Positions 35,609-42,858 of a stretch of 64,000 bases of DNA are shown in pieces. The DNA is from Fibrobacter sp. UWT2 (GTDB taxonomy: Bacteria > Fibrobacterota > Fibrobacteria > Fibrobacterales > Fibrobacteraceae). The stretch's first letter is position 1; every line of letters begins with the position of its first letter. Made by a program: the position numbers and the translations under genes. The DNA is taken from positions 1 to 64,000 of the forward strand of contig NZ_FRBF01000003.1 in assembly GCF_900142545.1 (NCBI RefSeq), read 5' to 3'. The notes beneath the pieces were generated by a model. It saw only the letters and a program-made list of their open reading frames with translations, was not told the DNA's origin and did not search any database.

Positions 35609-35637
35609 AATTTAGTAACAAAAACCTTATCGTGCAA
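35609..35637 (-). promoter_or_regulatory. Probable promoter of the 73-residue protein gene
   Basis: On the minus strand TTGCAC (35637-35632), a 17-bp spacer and TAAATT (35614-35609), 34 bp before the ATG. Confidence 0.55.
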
Positions 35638-35844
35638 CCCCTTTGTAAACCCTCGTTTACGGCAGTTGTGTAAGCTAAGTTGTTGCCTATTTGGATAAAA
35701 GCCTTTAAATTTCTCTAAAAACGGCAATTTTAGTTTAAAATTTTTTCTGGGAAATCGGAATTTTGTACTTTTTAGGGCAAAATGAAGGCTTCAAAAAGTG
35801 TTCACCATGCGTTCCTAAAAGTGTTTTCTATCTTTGGATGTGGC

Positions 35845-35882
35845 GTAAATCACTATAAATTGCGATGTAAGTCGCTATAAAT
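35845..35882 (+). repeat. Two 16-bp direct repeats before the FKBP gene
   Basis: GTAAATCACTATAAAT (35845-35860) and GTAAGTCGCTATAAAT (35867-35882), 14 of 16 identical and 22 bp apart. The second ends 12 bases before the ATG. The two-helical-turn spacing suits paired regulator sites; alternatively the TATAAAT parts are duplicated -10 elements. Confidence 0.6.
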
Positions 35883-35893
35883 CAAGGCGTTAT

Positions 35894-36922
35894 ATGAAAA
35901 ATTTTGAGTATTTTTCGGCTTCTTTGGCACTGTCTTTGGTGCTGGTAGCTTGTGGTGGCGGTGAAAAACCCGCTGTAGACCCCGCTCCCGTGGCTGCTAC
36001 GGCTGTTGCGGACTCGTCGAAACCGGATTTGAACAACCCCGTTGACCGCTATAGCTATGCGCTGGGCATGGATTTGGGCAAGGCTGTGGCGAATGTCAAT
36101 GTCGACTTGAACATTGCCGTGCTCATGGGCGCCATCAAGGACCAGGTGGATTCTAGCCGCACAGTACTGATGAGTGATTCTGCGTCGGAATCGGCCTTGC
36201 AGGACTTGCTTTTGCAGATGCAGAAGAAGAAGGAAGCTGACGACAAGGCTCAGGCCCAGAAGGCTTTGGATGAACAGGCCAAGTTCTTTGCCGAAAACGC
36301 CAAGGATTCTACGGTCAAGAAGACTCCGAAGGGTGTGCAGTACAAGGTGATCAAGGCCGGTACGGGCATTTCTCCCAAGATGGGCGACAAGGTGCAGGTG
36401 CACTATATTGGCGCTCTCCTGGACGGCACGGAATTCGACAATAGCGTCAAGCGCGGCGAACCGCTGGAATTCCCGGTGGATGCCGTGATTGAAGGCTGGC
36501 AGGACTTGCTGCAGGTTATGAAGGAAGGCGACAAGGTGAAGGCTTGGATTCCGAGCGCCCTTGCCTATGGCGAAGCTGGCGTGCCCCCGATGATTCCGGC
36601 CAATGCGATGCTGGTGTTCGAGGTGGAACTCTTGAAGGTTTTTGCCGAAGTGCCTGCCATCGACAGCGCTGCTGTGGCTCCTGCTGCCCCTGCGGCTGCC
36701 CCGAAGGCTGAAACAAAGCCGGCAGAACCCGCCAAGGCCGAAGCGAAACCGGCTGAAAAGAAGGCTGAGGCTAAGCCCGCTGAAAAAAAGGCTGAGGCTA
36801 AGCCCGCTGAAAAAAAGGCTGAGGTAAAGCCTGCTGAAAAGAAGCCGGAAGCGAAGCCTGCCGAAGCAGCAAAACCCGCTGCCAAGCCGGCCGAAGCCGC
36901 GAAACCCGCTCCTAAGAAGTAA
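35894..36922 (+). CDS. FKBP-type peptidyl-prolyl isomerase lipoprotein with Ala/Lys/Pro-rich tail
   Basis: 342 residues. A lipoprotein signal ends at LVAC (Cys20). An FKBP N-terminal dimerisation-like segment (about 45-135, PVDRYSYALGMDLGKAVANVN) is followed by the FKBP domain (about 145-250) with GVQYKVIKAGTG, VHYIGALLDGTEFDNS and IPSALAYGEAGVPPMIPANAMLVFEVELL. Residues about 255-342 are an Ala, Lys, Pro and Glu tail built from 27-bp repeats, which may reach the cell wall. Known family role: cis-trans isomerisation and chaperoning of exported proteins, as in FkpA and Mip. A terminator follows. Confidence 0.9.
   Translation: MKNFEYFSASLALSLVLVACGGGEKPAVDPAPVAATAVADSSKPDLNNPVDRYSYALGMDLGKAVANVNVDLNIAVLMGAIKDQVDSSRTVLMSDSASESALQDLLLQMQKKKEADDKAQAQKALDEQAKFFAENAKDSTVKKTPKGVQYKVIKAGTGISPKMGDKVQVHYIGALLDGTEFDNSVKRGEPLEFPVDAVIEGWQDLLQVMKEGDKVKAWIPSALAYGEAGVPPMIPANAMLVFEVELLKVFAEVPAIDSAAVAPAAPAAAPKAETKPAEPAKAEAKPAEKKAEAKPAEKKAEAKPAEKKAEVKPAEKKPEAKPAEAAKPAAKPAEAAKPAPKK
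36752..36859 (+). repeat. Four 27-bp tandem repeats in the FKBP tail
   Basis: Units start at 36752, 36779, 36806 and 36833 and encode AEKKAEAKP with small changes in the last. Because the unit is a multiple of three, copy changes alter only tail length. Confidence 0.85.
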
Positions 36923-36950
36923 CGTACTGCTAAATAATTATACGTTTATT

Positions 36951-36972
36951 GCCCCGCGCAAGCGGGGCTTAC
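36951..36972 (+). terminator. FKBP gene terminator
   Basis: GCCCCGC and GCGGGGC around GCAA, followed by TTACTTTATT. GC-rich stem with a weak T-tail. Confidence 0.65.
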
Positions 36973-36976
36973 TTTA

Positions 36977-37018
36977 TTGCAACCACTTCCTACTGCCTAC
37001 TGTCTACTTCCTACTATT
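36977..37018. repeat. Dispersed CTACTTCCTAC-type repeat, copy 1
   Basis: Contains ACTGCCTACTGTCTAC, found inverted at 60780-60806, and CTGTCTACTTCCTACT, found again at 60881-60915 inside a gene. It lies between the FKBP terminator and the ECF sigma promoter. Confidence 0.75.
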
Positions 37019-37031
37019 TTTTTAAATTTGC

Positions 37032-37066
37032 GGTGACACTTTTAACTTCCACTAGTGTTACAATGG
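37032..37066 (+). promoter_or_regulatory. Shared bipartite motif, site A (before ECF sigma gene)
   Basis: GGTGACAC at 37032 and GTGTTACAATGG at 37055, starts 23 bp apart. The same arrangement is at 49746 and 56494. It may be an ECF-type promoter (-35/-10) of the sigma gene itself or, since GTRACAC and GTGTTAC are mirror images, a dyad operator. Confidence 0.65.
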
Positions 37067-37067
37067 T

Positions 37068-37571
37068 ATGAACAGGAAAAATCTCCTTGACCGCATGACT
37101 TTTTCGAAACTCTACGAGGCTTACGCCCCGATGGTTTACAGACGCTGTGTGTTTTTGCTCAAGGATGATGCCGAAGCCAAGGATATGGTGCAAAACGTGT
37201 TTTTGCGCGTATACGAACATATCGATTCCCTGGATTTGTCACAACCGTCAAGCTTGTTGTGGAATACGGCGACCAGGCTTTGCCTGAACCGCATTCGCGA
37301 CAAGAAACGCCGCGGGCTAGATGTGGATTCGAGCGAACTTTTGCTCACCATCGCCTGCGCCGAAGAAGATGACGGCGTGGAAGCCAGGGGACTTTTGGCA
37401 AAGATTTTTTCTAAGGAGCAGGAATCGACCCGCACGATTGCGACGCTGCATTATGTAGACGGCATGACTCTGGAAGAAACTGCTGAAACCGTTGGACTTT
37501 CGGTGAGCGGCGTGCGCAAGCGTTTGCGTACCCTGCAAGCCAAGATTAAAAATCTGGAGGTTGAAAGATGA
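37068..37571 (+). CDS. ECF-type RNA polymerase sigma factor
   Basis: 167 residues. Region 2 (about 10-75: FSKLYEAYAPMVYRRCVFLLKDDAEAKDMVQNVFLRVYEH) and region 4 (about 115-165: TIATLHYVDGMTLEETAETVGLSVSGVRKRL) are both present, with nothing between but a short linker, as in ECF sigmas. The ATG at 37068 lies so close to motif A that, if that is the promoter, the true start may be ATG 37095 or the message is leaderless. The next gene, anti-sigma-like, overlaps its stop (ATGA). Confidence 0.88.
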   Translation: MNRKNLLDRMTFSKLYEAYAPMVYRRCVFLLKDDAEAKDMVQNVFLRVYEHIDSLDLSQPSSLLWNTATRLCLNRIRDKKRRGLDVDSSELLLTIACAEEDDGVEARGLLAKIFSKEQESTRTIATLHYVDGMTLEETAETVGLSVSGVRKRLRTLQAKIKNLEVER

Positions 37572-38341
37572 CATCTGTCAATAAAATTTCCGATTTCAAG
37601 CTGGAACGCTATTTGCTCGGGGAATTGCCCGAAAAAGAAATGCGCGATCTCCAGGAACGTGAACTGAGCGACGAAATCTTTGCCGCCCGCGTGCGCGAAA
37701 TGCGTTTGCAGGGTAAGCGCTTTGTGGCAGAAAATCCGTTTGAGGCTTTGGAAGCGAAAATGGATGCTGCAGACGAGGCTGCCCATGACGAGGGCAACGT
37801 GATTTCTGGGGTGTGGCTCAAGGTAGCCGCAGCCCTGGTGATTGCACTCGGCGTGTTCTCCATGGTGATCTTGAATCGCGACGTATCGACTTACGACAGC
37901 AATGCAACTTCGATGGAAGTCGCTATGGCCGATGCCGACAATGGTACGCGAATCAAGGGTATGCAGGCTTCTTTGGAAGTCTGGAAAAAGACGGGTGACA
38001 GTGCCGTTCAAATGGTGAACCTGGGCAATGCCTACGAAGGCGACGAAATCCAGCTGCGTTACCGTGTTCCGCAAAAATGTTTTGGTATGCTCATTAGCAT
38101 GGACGGCAACGGAACCGTTACGATGCACATGGGCGAGGGCAACAATGCCATTGAACTGGAGCCCGGCAAAATGACGACGCTTCCGTTCGCCTACAAGCTG
38201 GATAACGCTCCGAAATTTGAAAAGTTCTTCTTGCTGACTTCGCAGAATTCTTTTGCAATCAATGTAGATGATTTTGACAAGAGCTTGAAGCAGGCGGGGG
38301 TAGAAATGGTTTCATTTACGCTCCGTAAGGTGGAAAAGTAA
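37568..38341 (+). CDS. Single-pass membrane protein, probable anti-sigma factor
   Basis: 257 residues. The N-terminal cytoplasmic part (about 1-75; FKLERYLLGELPEKEMRDLQERELSDEIFAARVREMR) is helical and resembles anti-sigma domains that hold ECF factors, without the HxxxCxxC zinc motif. One membrane segment follows (about 78-98, VWLKVAAALVIALGVFSMVIL). The periplasmic part has IQLRYRVPQKCFGMLISMDGNGTVTMHMGEG, resembling DUF4384-type modules. Overlap with the sigma gene and membership of one operon support the role; no direct homology is claimed. Confidence 0.7.
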   Translation: MTSVNKISDFKLERYLLGELPEKEMRDLQERELSDEIFAARVREMRLQGKRFVAENPFEALEAKMDAADEAAHDEGNVISGVWLKVAAALVIALGVFSMVILNRDVSTYDSNATSMEVAMADADNGTRIKGMQASLEVWKKTGDSAVQMVNLGNAYEGDEIQLRYRVPQKCFGMLISMDGNGTVTMHMGEGNNAIELEPGKMTTLPFAYKLDNAPKFEKFFLLTSQNSFAINVDDFDKSLKQAGVEMVSFTLRKVEK

Positions 38342-38351
38342 GGGGGAGAAA

Positions 38352-40682
38352 ATGAAGAAGATTTTGGGTAGAATTTTATTCTGCGATTTTTTGTCGGGTT
38401 CGGCTATTTTCTGCCTGGTTTGCCTGGTGGCGATTTTGGCGGCGGCGAGCAACGCCCATGCCGCTACGAATTCTGGCGAGATCGCAATTAACCGTTACGT
38501 GTTTGCCGTGAGTGCAAACAACGGTGGTAAGGGCCGCCCGGTGCTGCGCTATGCCGAAAGCGATGCCCGCGCCTTTGCGAATGTGCTTTCGCAGATGGGC
38601 GGTGTGTCTAAGCAGAATGTTTACCGTGTGACTGAACCTAGCGTTGCCTCTTTGCAAAGCCAGCTGGATGCGCTCGATAAAAAGCTGCAGGCTTCGAAGT
38701 CTGCGAAGGGTGCCGATGCGAATTCCCGCGAAGAAGTGCTGGTGTATTACAGCGGCCACGCCGATGAAAAGGGACTGCGCCTCGGTGAAGAAATTTACAG
38801 CTGGAAGGAATTCCGCAAGCGTGTGGATGCCTTGCATGCCGATGTGAAAATTGCCGTGATTGACGCTTGCGGCTCGGGCGCCATTACGCGCGCGAAGGGC
38901 GGTGTCGCTGTCCCTGCGTTCATGGTCGACAAAAGCAGCGACATGAAAGGCTACGCCTTTATCACCAGCAGCACTCAAGATGAGTCGAGCCAGGAAAGTG
39001 ATAAGCTGAAGGGTTCCTTCTTCACGCATTCGCTGGTGAGCGGCCTTCGCGGCGCGGGCGACGTGAGCGGGGATGGCAAGGTGACGCTTTCTGAAGCTTA
39101 TCAGTTTGCCTTCAACGAAACGCTCCAGAAAACGGAAGCTACGATGGGTGGCGCCCAGCACCCCAGCCGCGACATGAATTTGGCGGGCACCGGGGATGTG
39201 GTGATGACGGATTTGCGCAGCACGAGCGCAGGCTTGGAATTGGACGAGAATGTAGACGGTCACTTGTTCATCCGCGACGAAAAGGGTGAACTTGTCGCCG
39301 AACTTTACAAGAAATCTGGTCGCGCCATGAGCCTCGGGTTCCCTGCCGGCAAGTACAGCGTACGCTTGGAACGTCCTGCCGAATATAAGGAAGCATCGAT
39401 CACGCTTTATGACAACAACCGTGCGCGTCTCGGCAAAAAGCAGTTCACGGCGGTCGCTGTCGAAAAGACGGCTCTTCGTGGCGAAATCAAGAGCGAACGT
39501 TCTTGCGCTAATGGCGATACGGCAAAATGCTCCCTGGATTCGCTTGACCGCAACGGAGTTTCTCGCACGACGTTTGGTTTTTACGACCGCGACAAGGATC
39601 CGCGCAAGGGCGTGCAGCTGGGCCTTTTTGCGACCAAGACGAAAGACTACATGGTCGGTTCGCAGGTGAGCTTGTTTGTGAACAGCGCAAGTAAAGATAT
39701 GCGAGGCATTCAAATAACAGGTATCTTGAATATCGCGAACGAAAATATTGACGGCGCGCAGATTTCGGGTGCCGTGAACTATGCCGAAAGCGTTGATGGT
39801 TTGCAGCTATCCTATATCAACTGGGCGTCTGAAAAATCCGAAGGTGCGCAGATCGGTTTTGTGAACGCCGCTCTCGATACCATGCGCTACTTGCAGCTGG
39901 GTTTTGTGAATGCTTCTGAATACAGCAAGACTCACGTTGGTTTTGTGAACACGAGTATGGGCTCCAAAGTACAGGTCGGCTTTGTCAATGTGGCTAAGGA
40001 CAATGATGTTCAGGTGGGCTTTACGAATGTGGCGGTCAATTCCCGTGTAGGCGTGGGCTTTGTGAATGCCACGGCTTGGGAAGGCGGCACGCAGGTGGGT
40101 TACGTGAATGTGGCGCCCAAGTCCAAGGGCCGCCAGGTGGGTTTTGTGAACGTTTGCTTGGAATGCGAAAAGACTCCGGTGGGCTTTATCAGCGTGGTCG
40201 GTAACGGTGTATGGTCTGCTACCACCTCCTTGAACGAAATGGGAGCTCTGGATCTTTCACTCCACTTGGGTACGGCTTATTTCTACACCGCCTTTGAATG
40301 GGCTCGTCCCTTTGAAAAGGGTGAAGGATTCGAACACTTTGAAGATCACTACGAAAGCGGTTATGGTATCGGTACGCAGTTCGGCAAGTACGGCAACCAC
40401 TTTGAGTTGGAATACATGTTCTTGAATGCCTTCGAAAATGTTGCTTTCAGCGGTGAAAACAATTACAATTACCACCACCGCCTGCGCTTGGGCTTTGTAC
40501 ATAAGCTGTTCCCAGGGTTAGGCCTTACGGTGGGTGGCTCGCTGAACTGGGCGACGATTGGCGATGCGGACGAGATTTGGCTCAAGCCCTGGAACAACTA
40601 CCACGACGATTTTGGTAGCGAAAAGCATAAGGCTCGTTGGTGGCCCGGCTTCTACTCGGGCATTACCGTGGGTAGATTCTAA
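38352..40682 (+). CDS. Secreted caspase-like (C14) protein with VGFVN repeats and barrel-like C-terminus
   Basis: 776 residues. Long signal peptide (cleavage near AHA|ATN, about residue 37). Caspase-like domain about 45-290: NRYVFAVSANN start, catalytic His in VYYSGHADE (H136) and Cys in VIDACGSGA (C173), both intact. Residues about 453-616 carry about ten repeats of the form VQVGFVNVAxxxx, as in LA_2272-type surface repeats. The end (about 625-776) alternates like outer-membrane strands and closes with SGITVGRF, a terminal Phe. It is the third gene of the ECF operon (10-bp gap). Substrate unknown; it would act in the periplasm or at the surface. Confidence 0.8.
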   Translation: MKKILGRILFCDFLSGSAIFCLVCLVAILAAASNAHAATNSGEIAINRYVFAVSANNGGKGRPVLRYAESDARAFANVLSQMGGVSKQNVYRVTEPSVASLQSQLDALDKKLQASKSAKGADANSREEVLVYYSGHADEKGLRLGEEIYSWKEFRKRVDALHADVKIAVIDACGSGAITRAKGGVAVPAFMVDKSSDMKGYAFITSSTQDESSQESDKLKGSFFTHSLVSGLRGAGDVSGDGKVTLSEAYQFAFNETLQKTEATMGGAQHPSRDMNLAGTGDVVMTDLRSTSAGLELDENVDGHLFIRDEKGELVAELYKKSGRAMSLGFPAGKYSVRLERPAEYKEASITLYDNNRARLGKKQFTAVAVEKTALRGEIKSERSCANGDTAKCSLDSLDRNGVSRTTFGFYDRDKDPRKGVQLGLFATKTKDYMVGSQVSLFVNSASKDMRGIQITGILNIANENIDGAQISGAVNYAESVDGLQLSYINWASEKSEGAQIGFVNAALDTMRYLQLGFVNASEYSKTHVGFVNTSMGSKVQVGFVNVAKDNDVQVGFTNVAVNSRVGVGFVNATAWEGGTQVGYVNVAPKSKGRQVGFVNVCLECEKTPVGFISVVGNGVWSATTSLNEMGALDLSLHLGTAYFYTAFEWARPFEKGEGFEHFEDHYESGYGIGTQFGKYGNHFELEYMFLNAFENVAFSGENNYNYHHRLRLGFVHKLFPGLGLTVGGSLNWATIGDADEIWLKPWNNYHDDFGSEKHKARWWPGFYSGITVGRF

Positions 40683-40691
40683 AAGAAAAAT

Positions 40692-41034
40692 TTATTCCGC
40701 GCAAAGCCTGCCGAGTTCATCCTTCTTTTCAAGGATGGTGCCGAGCAGGCTTTTGTAATCCATATCGGTTTCGTTGCGGAGCAATTCAGTGATTTCTATA
40801 ACCGGCGCGTAGATTGGAGAGAGAGAGGTTCCCGAGAACGCCCTTCAGCGCGTGGGCCGCCTCGAAGGCGTCCTTCAGGTTTTTCCCTTCAATGGCATCT
40901 TTCAGTTTGCCGAAATTGGCTTCATTGGGGATGGTCGCCACGAGTTTCAAATAAAGAGCCTCGTTCCCGAAGCAGCGTGCAAGCCCTTCGGCGGTATTTG
41001 CCCCAAAAGTGTTCAGTTTATCGACGGTTATCAT
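40692..41034 (-). pseudogene. HPt phosphotransfer protein with a frameshift in a CT tract
   Basis: From ATG 41034 the frame reads MITVDKLNTFGANTAEGLARCFGN...AFEAAHALKGVLGNLSLSN, with the phospho-acceptor His in AHALKG, then runs into a stop at about 40786. In the +1 frame the HPt fold continues (PIYAPVIEITELLR...LGRLCAE) to a TAA at 40692. The switch lies at (GA)5 G, plus-strand 40817-40827. Adding one dinucleotide would restore a 114-residue HPt domain. It may be a pseudogene, a sequencing error or a phase-variable gene. Its start overlaps the REC-EAL stop (ATGA), so they are co-transcribed. Confidence 0.75.
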
Positions 41035-42734
41035 GCGCCCCTCCGGTGTTCAAGTTCCTTTTCGATGAAGGGCGCAAAGTCCTTCGGCGGAACCGGTTTA
41101 GAGAAGTAGTAGCCCTGGATAATCTGGCAACCCATTTCCTTGAGTATTTTGAGTTGGGAGGCTGTTTCCACGCCTTCTGCCACGGCAGGAATCTTGAGGA
41201 ATTTTGCAATGTCCGCTACTAGTTCCACGAGTTTCAGGTCGCGTTCGCTCTTTTCCATGTTGCGCACAAACGACATGTCAATTTTCAAAATGTCGATGGG
41301 GAGCGTCGTAATCATGTTCAACGAAGAATATCCGGCGCCGAAATCGTCCATCTCGATGCGGAATCCCTTCTTGCGCAGGTTCTCGATGACTTCGATAAGG
41401 CGCTCCATGTTTTCGCAGTAGGCGCTCTCGGTCACTTCAAGCATGTATTCTTCCGGGGAAAGGCCGTTTTCTTCGAGGAGCCGCAGGAGCTTCGCTTCCA
41501 GTTCCGGATCCAGGATGTCAATGCGGGACACGTTCACGGAAACGGGTACCGTTACGCCGAATTCATCTTTCCATTTGCGAATTTGCTTTGCCACTTCGTT
41601 CCAGACAAAGTTGTCCACCTTCTGGATGAGCCCGTTCCCTTCGAACAGCGGAATAAAGTCGCCCGGACTGATGAATCCCAGCGTCGGATGTATCCAGCGG
41701 ATAAGGGCTTCTGCACTGGTGAGCCGCGGGGTGTCGCCTTCGATGTTAAACTTGGGCTGGTAATAGACAACCAGGTTCTTGTTGTCTATGGCGCTTTGCA
41801 AGTCGCGGATGAGTGTTTCCTCGAACATGTAGCGGGAATGCATCTCATTGTTGTAGCGGGTGAACGATTGGCTTAGATCGCCACGGTTCTTGTCGCAGGC
41901 GGCTTTCGCGCGGTCGAACCAGGCCTCGATTTCTACGTTGCGGTCCACGTTTTCCCATAGGCCGCAGCGTACGCGGATGTGGTTTACCTCGAAGAATTCT
42001 GTAATGATTCCCTGGACAATGTCTCGGATGTTGTCGTAGTTTTCCTGGTGGGTCGCGAAGATGTAGAATGTATCCGCATCCGCACGGCAGGCGATGGCGT
42101 TCATGGAGGCGAGCTCCTTCTCGAGGGCTTCGCCGATTTCGGCAAGCAGGTGGTCGCCGAAATCTCTTCCGCAAAATTCGTTCACCAAATGGAATTGCTC
42201 AATGTCGAAGACGATTGCGTCGCGGGGAATGTCCCTGCTCCACAGCTCGATCTGGCGGATGTATTCAAAGAAGTAGTCCTTGGTGTAAAGGCCGGAAATA
42301 TGATCGCGTTCCGTCTGGCGGATAATATCCCTGTCTTCGCAGAGCTCAATAATTCTTTCGCAGCGGGCGAGAACCACCTCGGGCATGTCGAAGGGTTTGG
42401 CGATAAAGTCGGCGGCGCCCAGTTTGAGGCTGCGGACTTCGGATTCCTTTTCGGAGGTCATCACGATGACCGGAATGCGCTTGAGTGTTTCGGTGGTTTC
42501 TCTTTTTTTCAGGAATTCAAACCCGTCCATCACGGGCATGAGTAGGTCCAATAGGATAAGCGAAAACCGCTTGTCTTGTCTGGAGAGTGCTGCGAGAGCA
42601 TCCTTGGCGTTGTCGGCATATTCGACGTCGTAGTTCACGGAAAGGATATTACCCAGGATTTCGCGGTTTACCACCTCGTCGTCTACGATAAGGACGTGTC
42701 TTTTGATGGTAGTGATCTGGCGTAGTTTTTTCAT
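41031..42734 (-). CDS. Response regulator with degenerate GGDEF and EAL domain
   Basis: 567 residues from ATG 42734, chosen since REC begins at once (RHVLIVDDEVVNREIL). REC about 13-130, with phospho-Asp in LILLDLLMPVMDG. Degenerate GGDEF about 165-300 (RADADTF instead of GGDEF), so probably no cyclase activity. EAL about 320-560 with the cyclic-di-GMP phosphodiesterase residues: AEALIRW, LEVTESAY, MDDFGAGYSS, KIDMSFV, VAEGVET. It likely lowers cyclic-di-GMP when phosphorylated. It is read divergently from three hybrid kinases and overlaps the HPt gene. Confidence 0.88.
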   Translation of the reverse strand: MKKLRQITTIKRHVLIVDDEVVNREILGNILSVNYDVEYADNAKDALAALSRQDKRFSLILLDLLMPVMDGFEFLKKRETTETLKRIPVIVMTSEKESEVRSLKLGAADFIAKPFDMPEVVLARCERIIELCEDRDIIRQTERDHISGLYTKDYFFEYIRQIELWSRDIPRDAIVFDIEQFHLVNEFCGRDFGDHLLAEIGEALEKELASMNAIACRADADTFYIFATHQENYDNIRDIVQGIITEFFEVNHIRVRCGLWENVDRNVEIEAWFDRAKAACDKNRGDLSQSFTRYNNEMHSRYMFEETLIRDLQSAIDNKNLVVYYQPKFNIEGDTPRLTSAEALIRWIHPTLGFISPGDFIPLFEGNGLIQKVDNFVWNEVAKQIRKWKDEFGVTVPVSVNVSRIDILDPELEAKLLRLLEENGLSPEEYMLEVTESAYCENMERLIEVIENLRKKGFRIEMDDFGAGYSSLNMITTLPIDILKIDMSFVRNMEKSERDLKLVELVADIAKFLKIPAVAEGVETASQLKILKEMGCQIIQGYYFSKPVPPKDFAPFIEKELEHRRGA

Positions 42735-42858
42735 TTGAAAAAATTCCTTGTATCCGTAGATAAATATATGTAAAAAGAAACAAAAAAATAACAACGTGCG
42801 CGACAAAGCGTTTTTTTTAGATATCTTTAAAACAGAATTACCAGAATACGAGGTCCCC

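Larger units (their letters stand above)
35576..35893. other. 318-base intergenic region between two divergent genes
   Basis: AT-rich and without a coding region. It holds a promoter for the minus-strand 73-residue gene (35609-35637). On the FKBP side it holds a GTGTT pair 23 bp apart (35798 and 35821) and a 22-bp-spaced direct repeat (35845-35882). No RNA gene was recognised. Confidence 0.6.

Noticed and set aside
36752-36859. CRISPR or mobile repeat in the FKBP gene
   Set aside because: The 27-bp units are in frame and encode a regular Ala/Lys/Pro tail.
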